From NCBI GenBank assembly GCA_030614785.1, contig JAUWTJ010000023.1, positions 1 to 52,664 on the forward strand: a stretch of DNA of 52,664 bases, written 5' to 3'. The notes below the pieces were generated by a model. The model was given only the letters and a program-made list of their open reading frames with translations, did not search any database and was not told where the DNA came from. The first letter of the stretch is position 1; the number at the start of each line of letters is the position of its first letter. Both the position numbers and the translations under genes were made by a program. This stretch comes from Alphaproteobacteria bacterium. Lineage in GTDB: Bacteria; Pseudomonadota; Alphaproteobacteria; M2410. Below, one piece after another: positions 8,107 through 15,513 of this stretch.

Positions 8107-9228
8107 TTAATCCTTGTTCGGATTAATAAGGTATTTCTCGCCGGTGGCCTGTTTGCCGTATGTGGTAATGGCTTTGAGGGTGAGCGCTTCCTTGAGGGAG
8201 ACTTCGGCGGTGTAGTTTGACCCAAACGTCGTCTTGATTTCAGCGGCGACGCGGTTTTGCATTTCCATCATTTTTTCCATGCCGACTTTTTGCAGGAAAG
8301 GCGTCAGGAGATAGCCGCCGAGGCTCCAGGCCATGCCGTAGGCGCGGTTGAGAGTGGTCGCGGAGCGCTCGAGACCGCCATAGATATAGACCTGTTTGTG
8401 GGTCGTTGAGCCGTAGCGGCTGTACTCTTTTGCGGTCTTGTTGGAAGCGATTTCCATGGCCGCGAGGATGTCACTGGCCAGCGTGCCGCCGCCCGTGGCG
8501 TCGAAGGCGATGGTTGCGCCAGTTTCGACGAGGGCCTCAACGAGGTCGTCCTTGAAGCTGTCTTTCGACATGTTGACGACATATTTGGCGCCAAGGTTCC
8601 GCAGGATCTTTTCCTGCTCTTCCTTGCGCACGATGTTGACCAGAGGAATACCGTCGTCCTTGCAGATTTTGACCAACATTTGTCCGAGGTTCGACGCCGC
8701 AGCCGTGTGAACCAGCGCCGTGTGGCCTTCCATTTCCATAGTGATTGGAAAGGAAAGGGCGGTGAGTGGATTGACGAAGCAGGAGGCTGCTTCGGCCGGC
8801 GTTGTGCCGTCCGGCATGGCGAGACACATGGCTGCTTTCACCGCGCGGTATTGGGAATACATTTCACCGCCGGCCACACCGACGACCTTGCCCATCAAAG
8901 CCTGTGCTGCATCAGAGCTGCCCGCAGCAACGACGACGCCGGCGCCTTCATTGCCAGCGGGGAGTGACAGATCGGTACGCGCCTTGAGGCTCGGCATAAA
9001 CCGTTCGGGGATTGGAGCGGTGATCACCGGCGCATCGGCAGTGCCGGAGGCCTCGGCCTTTGTTACGTCCGCCAGCGCAAAGAGAAGGCCGAGATCGGAC
9101 GGGTTGATCGGAGAAGCCTCGATTTTGATGACAACCTCGTCGTCTTTGGGCTCCGGCATCGGTACGTCGGCAAGTGATAATTCGATTGTATTGTTGGATT
9201 TTACTTCTGTGCGCAGTTGTAATGGCAT
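8107..9228 (-). CDS. MDR-superfamily zinc-type alcohol dehydrogenase-like oxidoreductase
   Basis: A 373-residue protein with the medium-chain dehydrogenase/reductase layout: an N-terminal catalytic GroES-like domain (IKIEASPINPSDLGLL, LPAGNEGAGVVVAAG) and a central Rossmann domain (HTAAASNLGQMLVKICK, then NIVRKEEQEKILRNLGA). Structural-zinc cysteines are absent, so it is more like quinone reductases and 2-enoyl-reductases than classical alcohol dehydrogenases. NAD(P)H is the likely cofactor. The start at 9228 is set by GGGAAGGA upstream. The same-strand GFA gene lies 83 bp upstream. Confidence 0.87.
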   Translation of the reverse strand: MPLQLRTEVKSNNTIELSLADVPMPEPKDDEVVIKIEASPINPSDLGLLFALADVTKAEASGTADAPVITAPIPERFMPSLKARTDLSLPAGNEGAGVVVAAGSSDAAQALMGKVVGVAGGEMYSQYRAVKAAMCLAMPDGTTPAEAASCFVNPLTALSFPITMEMEGHTALVHTAAASNLGQMLVKICKDDGIPLVNIVRKEEQEKILRNLGAKYVVNMSKDSFKDDLVEALVETGATIAFDATGGGTLASDILAAMEIASNKTAKEYSRYGSTTHKQVYIYGGLERSATTLNRAYGMAWSLGGYLLTPFLQKVGMEKMMEMQNRVAAEIKTTFGSNYTAEVSLKEALTLKAITTYGKQATGEKYLINPNKD

Positions 9229-9311
9229 TGGTGTATCCTTCCCTGGGTCATTGTTTTTCAGACGTTCTATTGGTTCGCTCGGGCAGGCGCAAGTGACAGG
9301 CTGCCATTTGG

Positions 9312-9707
9312 CTACCAACTTGTGCCATCAATCTTGCGGATCGGAATATCTTTCAGGTCGTCAGGGTCCATCAATCGGCAATTGACCGCCATGCGCGGGT
9401 CGTCGCTCGTGTCACCCACTCCGCTCCCCCGAACGCCGCTCCCCCGAACGCCGCTCCCCCGAACGCCGCTCCAATGAGTGGTGCAGCCACAGGTCCGACA
9501 GGTGTGCATAGCCAGACACTTGTCACCCTGGATATAGGTCGAGGTGGCACTCTCATCGAAATGCTGTTCGACCTCGCTTTCCGTATAATAGCCCCAGAGC
9601 GCTCCGAGCCGGCGGCAAATGGAGCAGTTGCAGGAGCCCAGATCAACCGGTGGGCGGGAGAGGGTGAATTTTACCTGGCCACAATGGCAGCTTGCTTTGA
9701 CAGACAT
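9312..9707 (-). CDS. GFA-family (CENP-V/GFA domain) protein with a tandem-repeat insertion
   Basis: A 131-residue zinc-site protein of the glutathione-dependent formaldehyde-activating family: SCHCGQVKFTLSRPP, CNCSICRRLGALW and CRTCGCTTHW carry the expected cysteines, and the end VNCRLMDPDDLKDIP is typical. Between the CGCTTHW block and that end lies a low-complexity stretch made of RGSGV repeats, encoded by a 15-bp tandem repeat, which the family does not normally have. Start 9707 (MSVKASCHCG) is chosen by homology; it slightly overlaps the GST stop region, so the two genes are probably cotranscribed. Confidence 0.87.
   Translation of the reverse strand: MSVKASCHCGQVKFTLSRPPVDLGSCNCSICRRLGALWGYYTESEVEQHFDESATSTYIQGDKCLAMHTCRTCGCTTHWSGVRGSGVRGSGVRGSGVGDTSDDPRMAVNCRLMDPDDLKDIPIRKIDGTSW
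9423..9472. repeat. 15-bp in-frame tandem repeat inside the GFA gene
   Basis: Three perfect copies of GCTCCCCCGAACGCC (plus strand) at 9423-9437, 9438-9452 and 9453-9467, then a partial copy. On the coding (minus) strand each unit encodes RGSGV. Because the unit is a multiple of three, gain or loss of units would keep the reading frame. Confidence 0.95.
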
Positions 9708-9711
9708 TCGT

Positions 9712-10332
9712 TCAAACCTTCTGGGCGGCAAGCGCGCGCTGGATCGCCGGGCGCTCTTTCAGGCGTTCGCGATATTCATGGAGTTTTGGCACGCGGGTGA
9801 GATCGACTTCGTCAGCCTCCATCCATGTTGTGAAATTAAAAAGGTAGCAGTCGGCGATGGTGTAGCTGTCACCAACGGCGAAAGGCCCCGCAAACAGGTT
9901 CTCTTCCACATGGACGAAGCAAGTCTCGACCACCTCAAACGCCTTGCGGCTCATTTCCTTTATGGCCGCCTCGTCGTCGGCCCAGCGATAGCCACGGAAG
10001 CGGTGGGCATGGGCGACGTGGAGCGTTGAGGAAAGGTAAGCGTTCATCTCCTGAACTTTCCCAAGCAAAAAGGGATCATCAAAGGGGGCCAGTCTGGCAT
10101 CGGGGAATTGGGCGGCGATAAAAAGCAGGATGGCCGGGCTTTCGGTGAGGATGCCTTCTTCCGTCACCAGAGCCGGGACGCGGCCGTTCGGATTGATGGC
10201 GTGGTATTCCGGTTTGGTTTGCTCGGCGCTGCGGAAGTCGACCAGCGTCGCCTCGTATTGTGCGCCGGCTTCTTCAAGGGCGATATGGGTGGCAAGGGAG
10301 CAGGTGCCGGGCGTGTAGTAAAGATGGAGCAA
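9712..10332 (-). CDS. Glutathione S-transferase
   Basis: A 206-residue protein with the two-domain GST layout. The N-terminal thioredoxin-fold half starts LHLYYTPGTCSLATHIAL, with Ser/Cys in the position used by beta-class and related enzymes, and holds NPNGRVPAL and LTESPAILLF (cis-Pro and GSH-binding Glu-Ser). The C-terminal helical half contains GDSYTIADCYLF, the N-capping box. No ATG lies near the conserved start; TTG at 10332, preceded by GAAGG, gives the normal family length, so a TTG start is proposed. It is divergent from the VOC gene at 10456. Confidence 0.87.
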   Translation of the reverse strand: MLHLYYTPGTCSLATHIALEEAGAQYEATLVDFRSAEQTKPEYHAINPNGRVPALVTEEGILTESPAILLFIAAQFPDARLAPFDDPFLLGKVQEMNAYLSSTLHVAHAHRFRGYRWADDEAAIKEMSRKAFEVVETCFVHVEENLFAGPFAVGDSYTIADCYLFNFTTWMEADEVDLTRVPKLHEYRERLKERPAIQRALAAQKV

Positions 10333-10455
10333 GGTGCAGGCCTTCGGGTTCGGGTGAATTTCTTTGAGGGTGATACTAGAACGGTTTGAGGGTTTGACAA
10401 GTCCGGGTTTCCGACCCAGGCTGTTCGGGCAGCAGATAATAAAAGGGAGGTGCAG

Positions 10456-10923
10456 ATGATCGCGGGACTTGACCATGTAACGATCAACACCGGCAATATC
10501 GCGGCGACCGAGCGGTTCTATACCGAAGTTGTCGGGCTGGAGCTGGCGCCGCGTCCGGACCTCGGGGTGCCGGGCATCTGGCTCAAGGGCAGGGGGCAGG
10601 ACCAGGCGATTGTCCATGTTCTGGAAGTCACTGGCCGGGAGCCTTCAGGCACCACTGCACGTTCGACCGTGGACCACATCGCCCTTCATGCCACCGACTT
10701 TGAACGCGCGCGAGGTCAGCTTGAAAGTCTTGGCCTGCCGTGGTGCGGCAATGTCATCGCAGACTTCGGGCTCTGGCAATTGATGTTCTACGATCCCAAT
10801 GGCATTCTGATCGAGCTGAACTTCAAGGCGAATGCCGAGACCTGTGAGACGCCGGTCATCCCCGAGGACAGGCGGATGAACCTGGACAACTTCTTCCAGC
10901 CTGACGCCTACCTGGACTTTTAA
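10456..10923 (+). CDS. VOC-superfamily (glyoxalase-like) protein
   Basis: A 155-residue protein with two VOC modules: GLDHVTINTGNIAATERFY and VDHIALHATDFERARGQL, closing with FYDPNGILIELNF. The His of each module start and the final Glu are present, so a metal site is plausible. ATG at 10456 follows GGGAGG at 5 bp; GTG at 10450 is less likely because it overlaps the Shine-Dalgarno site. It heads a two-gene unit with the GFA gene 20 bp downstream. Company with GST and GFA genes suggests aldehyde or electrophile detoxification. Confidence 0.86.
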   Translation: MIAGLDHVTINTGNIAATERFYTEVVGLELAPRPDLGVPGIWLKGRGQDQAIVHVLEVTGREPSGTTARSTVDHIALHATDFERARGQLESLGLPWCGNVIADFGLWQLMFYDPNGILIELNFKANAETCETPVIPEDRRMNLDNFFQPDAYLDF

Positions 10924-10943
10924 ATCAGAACCGGAGAACCCGA

Positions 10944-11342
10944 ATGCTTGAAGGAAGTTGCGTCTGCGGAAAAGTCGCTTATGAGGCCGACACTGATCCG
11001 CAGCCCATGGCCCATTGCCACTGTGAGACTTGCCGCAAAACTCATGGGTCAGCCTTTTCAAGCGTCATGGCGGTGCCGCGCGAGAGCTTCCGGTGGGTAA
11101 AGGGCGAGGATTTCCTCGGCGCCTTTGAATCGTCGCCGGGAAAGTTCAGGCGTTTTTGCTCGTCGTGCGGCTCACATGTCATGGCCGAGCGCACAGGCGA
11201 ACCAGTCGTCCTCTTACGGCTCGGCTGCCTTGATACAAAGATAGACGAGAAGCCAAAGGTTCACATCTGGCGCTCGGATGGTGCGACCTGGTATGATCCA
11301 AAGGATGAGGTGCCGGAGTTTCCGGAAGGGTTTCCAAAATAG
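10944..11342 (+). CDS. GFA-family (CENP-V/GFA domain) protein
   Basis: A 132-residue protein with the GFA zinc layout: GSCVCGKVAYEAD, CHCETCRKTHGSAF and FCSSCGSHVMAE. These proteins resemble glutathione-dependent formaldehyde-activating enzyme, although most have no proven activity. The end has WYDPKDEVPEFPEGFP, common in the family. GGAG lies 8 bp before the ATG. It is a second GFA paralogue, only distantly like the one at 9312 and without its tandem repeat. Confidence 0.9.
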   Translation: MLEGSCVCGKVAYEADTDPQPMAHCHCETCRKTHGSAFSSVMAVPRESFRWVKGEDFLGAFESSPGKFRRFCSSCGSHVMAERTGEPVVLLRLGCLDTKIDEKPKVHIWRSDGATWYDPKDEVPEFPEGFPK

Positions 11343-11965
11343 AGAAGCGCCGCTTCTGTGTTCGCTAGATGTGATCTCTCTCTACGTTGCTCATTCAATC
11401 CTGACCTGAGAAGCTGATGTTTCCAATAACAGAAGCCTGTCTGTCGCAGCAAATGGGGCAAGAGGCTCGTTCTGCGAAGCCATGGATGCCATTCGCGGCC
11501 CCCAAAATGGTTTTCTAAATTCTGCGTGCCTTTTATCGATACTCCGATTGCCCCGGTTTAGTACCACTTCCCCGATATTCAGACCGAAGCGCCAGTCCTT
11601 GCATAGAGAAGAATCACGGGAGGGAAAGGGAGGAATACTTCGCAATCGGATTGCGAAAATTGCAGGCTGAAGAAGCTACCTTTAGGCGATATAGCGCAGG
11701 GTTCTGCGGGGCGGCGGCGGGTTAGCAAAACGTTCATCTTTGACCAATAATTTGACTTTCTGTTGAACCATTCCGGGCGCCATTGGGGCGTAAGTATTCA
11801 TGTGTGCGGGGCAGGATTTCTCACCTGGTTACTGATTTTGATCAATCTGGCGCGTCTGGCAGATGCGCAGCCCGGAAGGCGATTGCGGAATGGCAGTCAT
11901 GGTGATTTCGAATTCAGGTTTTGTTAAGCCTGGGCAATGAACAGTTTTAGAATTGAGGTTATCAA
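11343..11965. other. Gene-free stretch with two small hairpins
   Basis: About 620 bp in which I see no convincing coding region. AGAAGC-GCC-GCTTCT at 11343-11357, starting just after the GFA stop, could be a weak transcription end but lacks a T run. TTCGCAAT-CGG-ATTGCGAA at 11639-11657 is a perfect 8-bp hairpin of unknown role. The last 100 bp probably hold the promoter of the receiver-domain gene, but no clear -35/-10 pair stands out. Confidence 0.5.
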
Positions 11966-12913
11966 GTGGCACGGCGGAATGATCAGACGACATTGAGTAT
12001 CTATATTGCCGATGAGCAACTGGATTTGCGGCGCATGATCCGAACAGCTTTGAATCGGTTAAGCAATGTTGATTACTCCGAGTACAAGGAGTTTGAGTCA
12101 CTCAAGAATGACCTTGAATTTTCGTGGCCCGATCTGGTGCTTGTCGATATCGATTTGCCGGGCGGAGATGTGTGTGAGCTCGTCCGGGCCATTCGTTACA
12201 ATGAATTCGGAATGAATCCCTTTGTTCCTATTGTTGCCCTGACGTGGGCGACCAATCGCAACTCTATTCGACGTATCATTGATGCCGGGGTTGATAGCGT
12301 GTTGATCAAACCGCTGTCAGCCAGCGCTGTAGTTAAATATGTCGACAAGCTGTCGCGCTCGCGAAAATCCTTTGTTGTGACAAGCAGTTATATTGGGCCA
12401 GACAGGCGCGTGGACCCTGGCAAGGGCGGCGATATTCCTCTCATGGAGGTCCCCAATACCTTTCAGTCCAAATGTAGGGGCGAGGCGGTCAATATCGCCG
12501 AGCTCAATACCTGGATTACTGACGAACTACAGGTTTTCAATACCGAGCGTCTGCGGAGCAATGCGGTCGAGATCCGCCGCCTCGTAGGGCTGATTTTGTC
12601 GGATTATGTTGAGGGTGATGTCAAGGATACGACATTTGAAGTGTTGGATCGTATTAAAATGGTCGCCACGGATCTTGCCGAGCGCACGAAGAAGGGTGAC
12701 TTCGAACATATTTCCGGCCTGTGCGACAATCTGATCAAGGTGGCTCGTTCACTTGCAACCAATCGCGTCGATCCGCCAAAGAAGGATTTGCAACTGATCA
12801 AGCCGTTGTGCGATGCCATTCTGGCCGGGATTGACGAAGGTGACTCTTCCGAGATGGCCCAGCAAATTTCATCGTCGGTTTCCGGTGCGCGATCGGCGGC
12901 CAAGAGCGCATAG
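11966..12913 (+). CDS. Response-regulator receiver protein with non-DNA-binding helical C-terminus
   Basis: Residues 1-130 form a receiver domain with all key residues: acidic pair Asp16/Glu17, phospho-acceptor Asp61 (LVLVDIDLPGGD), Thr93 and Lys115 (SVLIKPL). A linker with SYIGPDRRVDP follows, then about 150 residues predicted helical, with no HTH, GGDEF, HD-GYP or kinase signature. It may act through protein contacts. GTG at 11966 is preceded by GAGG at 8 bp. No kinase gene is adjacent; the kinase at 24537 is a distant candidate partner only by its own lack of one. Confidence 0.82.
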   Translation: MARRNDQTTLSIYIADEQLDLRRMIRTALNRLSNVDYSEYKEFESLKNDLEFSWPDLVLVDIDLPGGDVCELVRAIRYNEFGMNPFVPIVALTWATNRNSIRRIIDAGVDSVLIKPLSASAVVKYVDKLSRSRKSFVVTSSYIGPDRRVDPGKGGDIPLMEVPNTFQSKCRGEAVNIAELNTWITDELQVFNTERLRSNAVEIRRLVGLILSDYVEGDVKDTTFEVLDRIKMVATDLAERTKKGDFEHISGLCDNLIKVARSLATNRVDPPKKDLQLIKPLCDAILAGIDEGDSSEMAQQISSSVSGARSAAKSA

Positions 12914-12978
12914 TCTGCCTTGTGTCGCAGGAAGCTTGATGCGGGTATTGCAACACCACGAGGCGAGGCCGAGCTGTC

Positions 12979-15063
12979 CTAACCGGAGCGTATAAAGCGC
13001 ACCGCTTCGTCCTTTTCAAAAAGATAGAGCAGCGTTCTGAGTGCCGGGCCGCGCGGTCCCTCAAGCTCGGGATCGGTCTCGACAATAAGTTCGGCGTCCT
13101 TGTCAGCAATCTTGAGAAGATCCGAGTGTTGACCAAGATCTGCCATGCGGAAAACCGGGAGACCGCTTTGGCGCACGCCCAAAACATCCCCCGGGCCACG
13201 CAGACGTAAATCCTCTTCTGCGATGCGGAAGCCATCGTCGGTTTCGCGCATGATGGCGATCCGGTCATGGGCTGTCTCACCAAGCGGTTGTTGATAGACC
13301 AGCAGGCAGGTCGACGGCTTGTCGCCGCGGCCAACACGGCCTCTGAGTTGATGAAGTTGGGACAGGCCAAAGCGCTCGGCGTGTTCGATCACCATGATGG
13401 TCGCCTCTGCGACATCAACACCGACCTCGATAACTGTTGTTGCAACAAGGATCTGGATTTCGCCGCTCTGGAAGGCCGCCATGGCGGCGTCTTTTTCGGT
13501 CGCCTTCATTCGGCCATGGATGAGACCCACTTTGCCGGGGAAGATGGTGTCCAACGAAGCGAAGCGATCCTCGGCGGCGGCCACGTCAAGCACATCGGAT
13601 TCCTCGACAAGGGGGCATACCCAATAGACCCGGGCGCCGGTTCTGATCGCGCGGCCAACCCCCTCGGTGACTTCTGCAAGACGCTCCAGCGGGAGGGCCC
13701 GTGTTGTGATCGGCTGACGGCCTGGCGGTTTCTCCTTGAGGACCGAAAGGTCCATGTCGCCGTAGTAGGTGAGGGTCAGGGTGCGCGGGATGGGCGTGGC
13801 GGTCATCACCAATATGTCAGCGCGCAAAGGGCCCTTGTCGGAAAGCGCAATCCTTTGATGGACGCCGAAACGATGCTGTTCGTCAACCACTGCAAGACCA
13901 AGGTCATTGAACGCAACATCTTCCTGAAAGAGGGCATGAGTACCGATGACGATCTGGGTTTCGCCAGAGGCGAGTTTGGCTAGTGCCTCCTGCCGCGCCT
14001 TGCCTTTGCCGCGGCCGGTAATGAGGGCGACAGAAATTCCCGCGTCTCTTGCCATAGGCTCGATGGTTTCAAAATGCTGATGAGCGAGAATTTCTGTGGG
14101 CGCCATCATGGCGGCCTGCGTTCCGGCTTCGACGGCGTTGAGCATGGCCAAGAGGGCGACCAGAGTTTTGCCCGAGCCAACGTCGCCCTGCAACATGCGC
14201 AGCATACGATCCTCTGATGCCATATCAGTCAGGATCTCCTCGACGGACCTTACCTGTGAAACGGTCAGCTCAAACGGCAGGGCCTTGATGACCTGAGTGC
14301 GCAGACGCGCGTCGCCCGAGAGTGCGCGACCCTTCTGGCGTTTGAGTTTGCGCCGTGTAAGGCGAAGGGCGAGCTGACTGGCGAGAAGTTCATCATAGGC
14401 GAGCCGTTTGCGCGCCGGATGGTCATCGGCGGCACTGGCCAGGTCCTCGGGCTTGTGGAGGGTGTTGAGGGCTTCGCGCCAGGTTGGCCAGCCGCCTTGT
14501 TGGAGCAGCGGCAGATCTTGCCATTCGGGAAGATCGGGGGCGGCATCGAGCGCGCCGTCGATGGCCTTGTGAAGTGTCTTCGGCGTTATGCCAGCAGTCA
14601 GGCCGTAGATCGGTTCATAGAGCGGCAAGCTGGCGGCCTCTTCGGGGGAAACAATGTAGTCGGGATGGGTCATCTGCGGCACGCCGCCATACATCTCGAT
14701 CCGTCCGCTAATGATCCGGTGTTCGCCTTCTGGCAGGTTCTTCCTGAGGTAATCCTTATGCGCATGAAAGAAGACGAGGGTAATAAACCCCGTTTCATCG
14801 GAACATATGACCCGGTAGGGCTGTTTGCTGCTCGGTGGTTCGCGGTGACTGTCGACCGTGAGTTCGAGGGTGACAATTTCGCCTTCGGTGACGGCTGACA
14901 CCTTGGGTCGCTGGCTTCGGTCAATCAGGCCAACCGGCAGATGCCACAGGACATCAACGACCTTTGGCCCGGTCAATTTGGCAAGCTGAGTCTCAAGCCG
15001 TGGGCCGATGCCGGGCAAGGTGGAAAGGGGCGCAAAAAGCGGAAAAAGAATCTCTGGTCTCAT
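12979..15063 (-). CDS. recG: ATP-dependent DNA helicase RecG
   Basis: A 694-residue superfamily-2 helicase that remodels stalled replication forks and Holliday junctions. The N-terminal wedge/OB region is followed by helicase motifs: Walker A GDVGSGKT (residues about 293-300), DEQH box (about 394-397), TATPIPRTL, ATTVIEVGVDV and QLRGRVGRGDKPS. The C-terminal LRGPGDVLGVRQSG is a RecG-specific block. The start at 15063 (MRPEILFPLFAPL) matches family starts, although its ribosome site is weak. It is divergent from sdhE-mfd, a common alphaproteobacterial order. Confidence 0.96.
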   Translation of the reverse strand: MRPEILFPLFAPLSTLPGIGPRLETQLAKLTGPKVVDVLWHLPVGLIDRSQRPKVSAVTEGEIVTLELTVDSHREPPSSKQPYRVICSDETGFITLVFFHAHKDYLRKNLPEGEHRIISGRIEMYGGVPQMTHPDYIVSPEEAASLPLYEPIYGLTAGITPKTLHKAIDGALDAAPDLPEWQDLPLLQQGGWPTWREALNTLHKPEDLASAADDHPARKRLAYDELLASQLALRLTRRKLKRQKGRALSGDARLRTQVIKALPFELTVSQVRSVEEILTDMASEDRMLRMLQGDVGSGKTLVALLAMLNAVEAGTQAAMMAPTEILAHQHFETIEPMARDAGISVALITGRGKGKARQEALAKLASGETQIVIGTHALFQEDVAFNDLGLAVVDEQHRFGVHQRIALSDKGPLRADILVMTATPIPRTLTLTYYGDMDLSVLKEKPPGRQPITTRALPLERLAEVTEGVGRAIRTGARVYWVCPLVEESDVLDVAAAEDRFASLDTIFPGKVGLIHGRMKATEKDAAMAAFQSGEIQILVATTVIEVGVDVAEATIMVIEHAERFGLSQLHQLRGRVGRGDKPSTCLLVYQQPLGETAHDRIAIMRETDDGFRIAEEDLRLRGPGDVLGVRQSGLPVFRMADLGQHSDLLKIADKDAELIVETDPELEGPRGPALRTLLYLFEKDEAVRFIRSG

Positions 15064-15194
15064 GGTTCTGACTATAGCAAAGGTTGCCCGGGCTTGCGAG
15101 GCGCGAGGATGGCTCAAAAGAGTGACAAAGCGCCGGGAACAGTCTATATCCGGGCCTTTCCCCGGTAGTCCCGAATGCGCGAAGGCACAATCCC

Positions 15195-15509
15195 ATGACA
15201 GACGAGCTCGACATTCGGCGCAAACGCATGAAGTTTCACTGCTGGCACAGGGGAATTCGGGAGATGGACCTGATCCTGGGGAACTTTTCCGACCGGTTTA
15301 TGGATGAATTGAGCCTCACAGAGCTTGATGATCTGGCGGCGCTGCTCGACCAGCCAGATCCCGATGTCTATAAGTGGATTGTCGGTCAGGCCCCGGTTCC
15401 CGAGAGTTTCGATACGCCGGTCTTTGCCCGGATTCAGCGGCTTGACTTTATGGTCGATGAAAATGCTGCCTCGGGGACTGGCCCGGGCACTCAGCGGATA
15501 AAGAGCTAG
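15195..15509 (+). CDS. sdhE: FAD assembly factor SdhE
   Basis: A 104-residue protein of the SdhE/SDHAF2 (YgfY, DUF339) family, which helps attach FAD covalently to the succinate dehydrogenase flavoprotein. The hallmark RGIREMDLILG holds the conserved RGxxE motif that contacts the flavoprotein. The family is normally 85-100 residues, so this is full length. The mfd start codon lies 4 bp after its stop, suggesting translational coupling. Confidence 0.93.
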   Translation: MTDELDIRRKRMKFHCWHRGIREMDLILGNFSDRFMDELSLTELDDLAALLDQPDPDVYKWIVGQAPVPESFDTPVFARIQRLDFMVDENAASGTGPGTQRIKS

Positions 15510-15513
15510 GCCA

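Noticed and set aside
11820-11870. FNR/FixK-type box around TTTTGATCAATC
   Set aside because: It lacks the TTGAT-N4-ATCAA spacing; only the central TTGATCAA matches, which can occur by chance.
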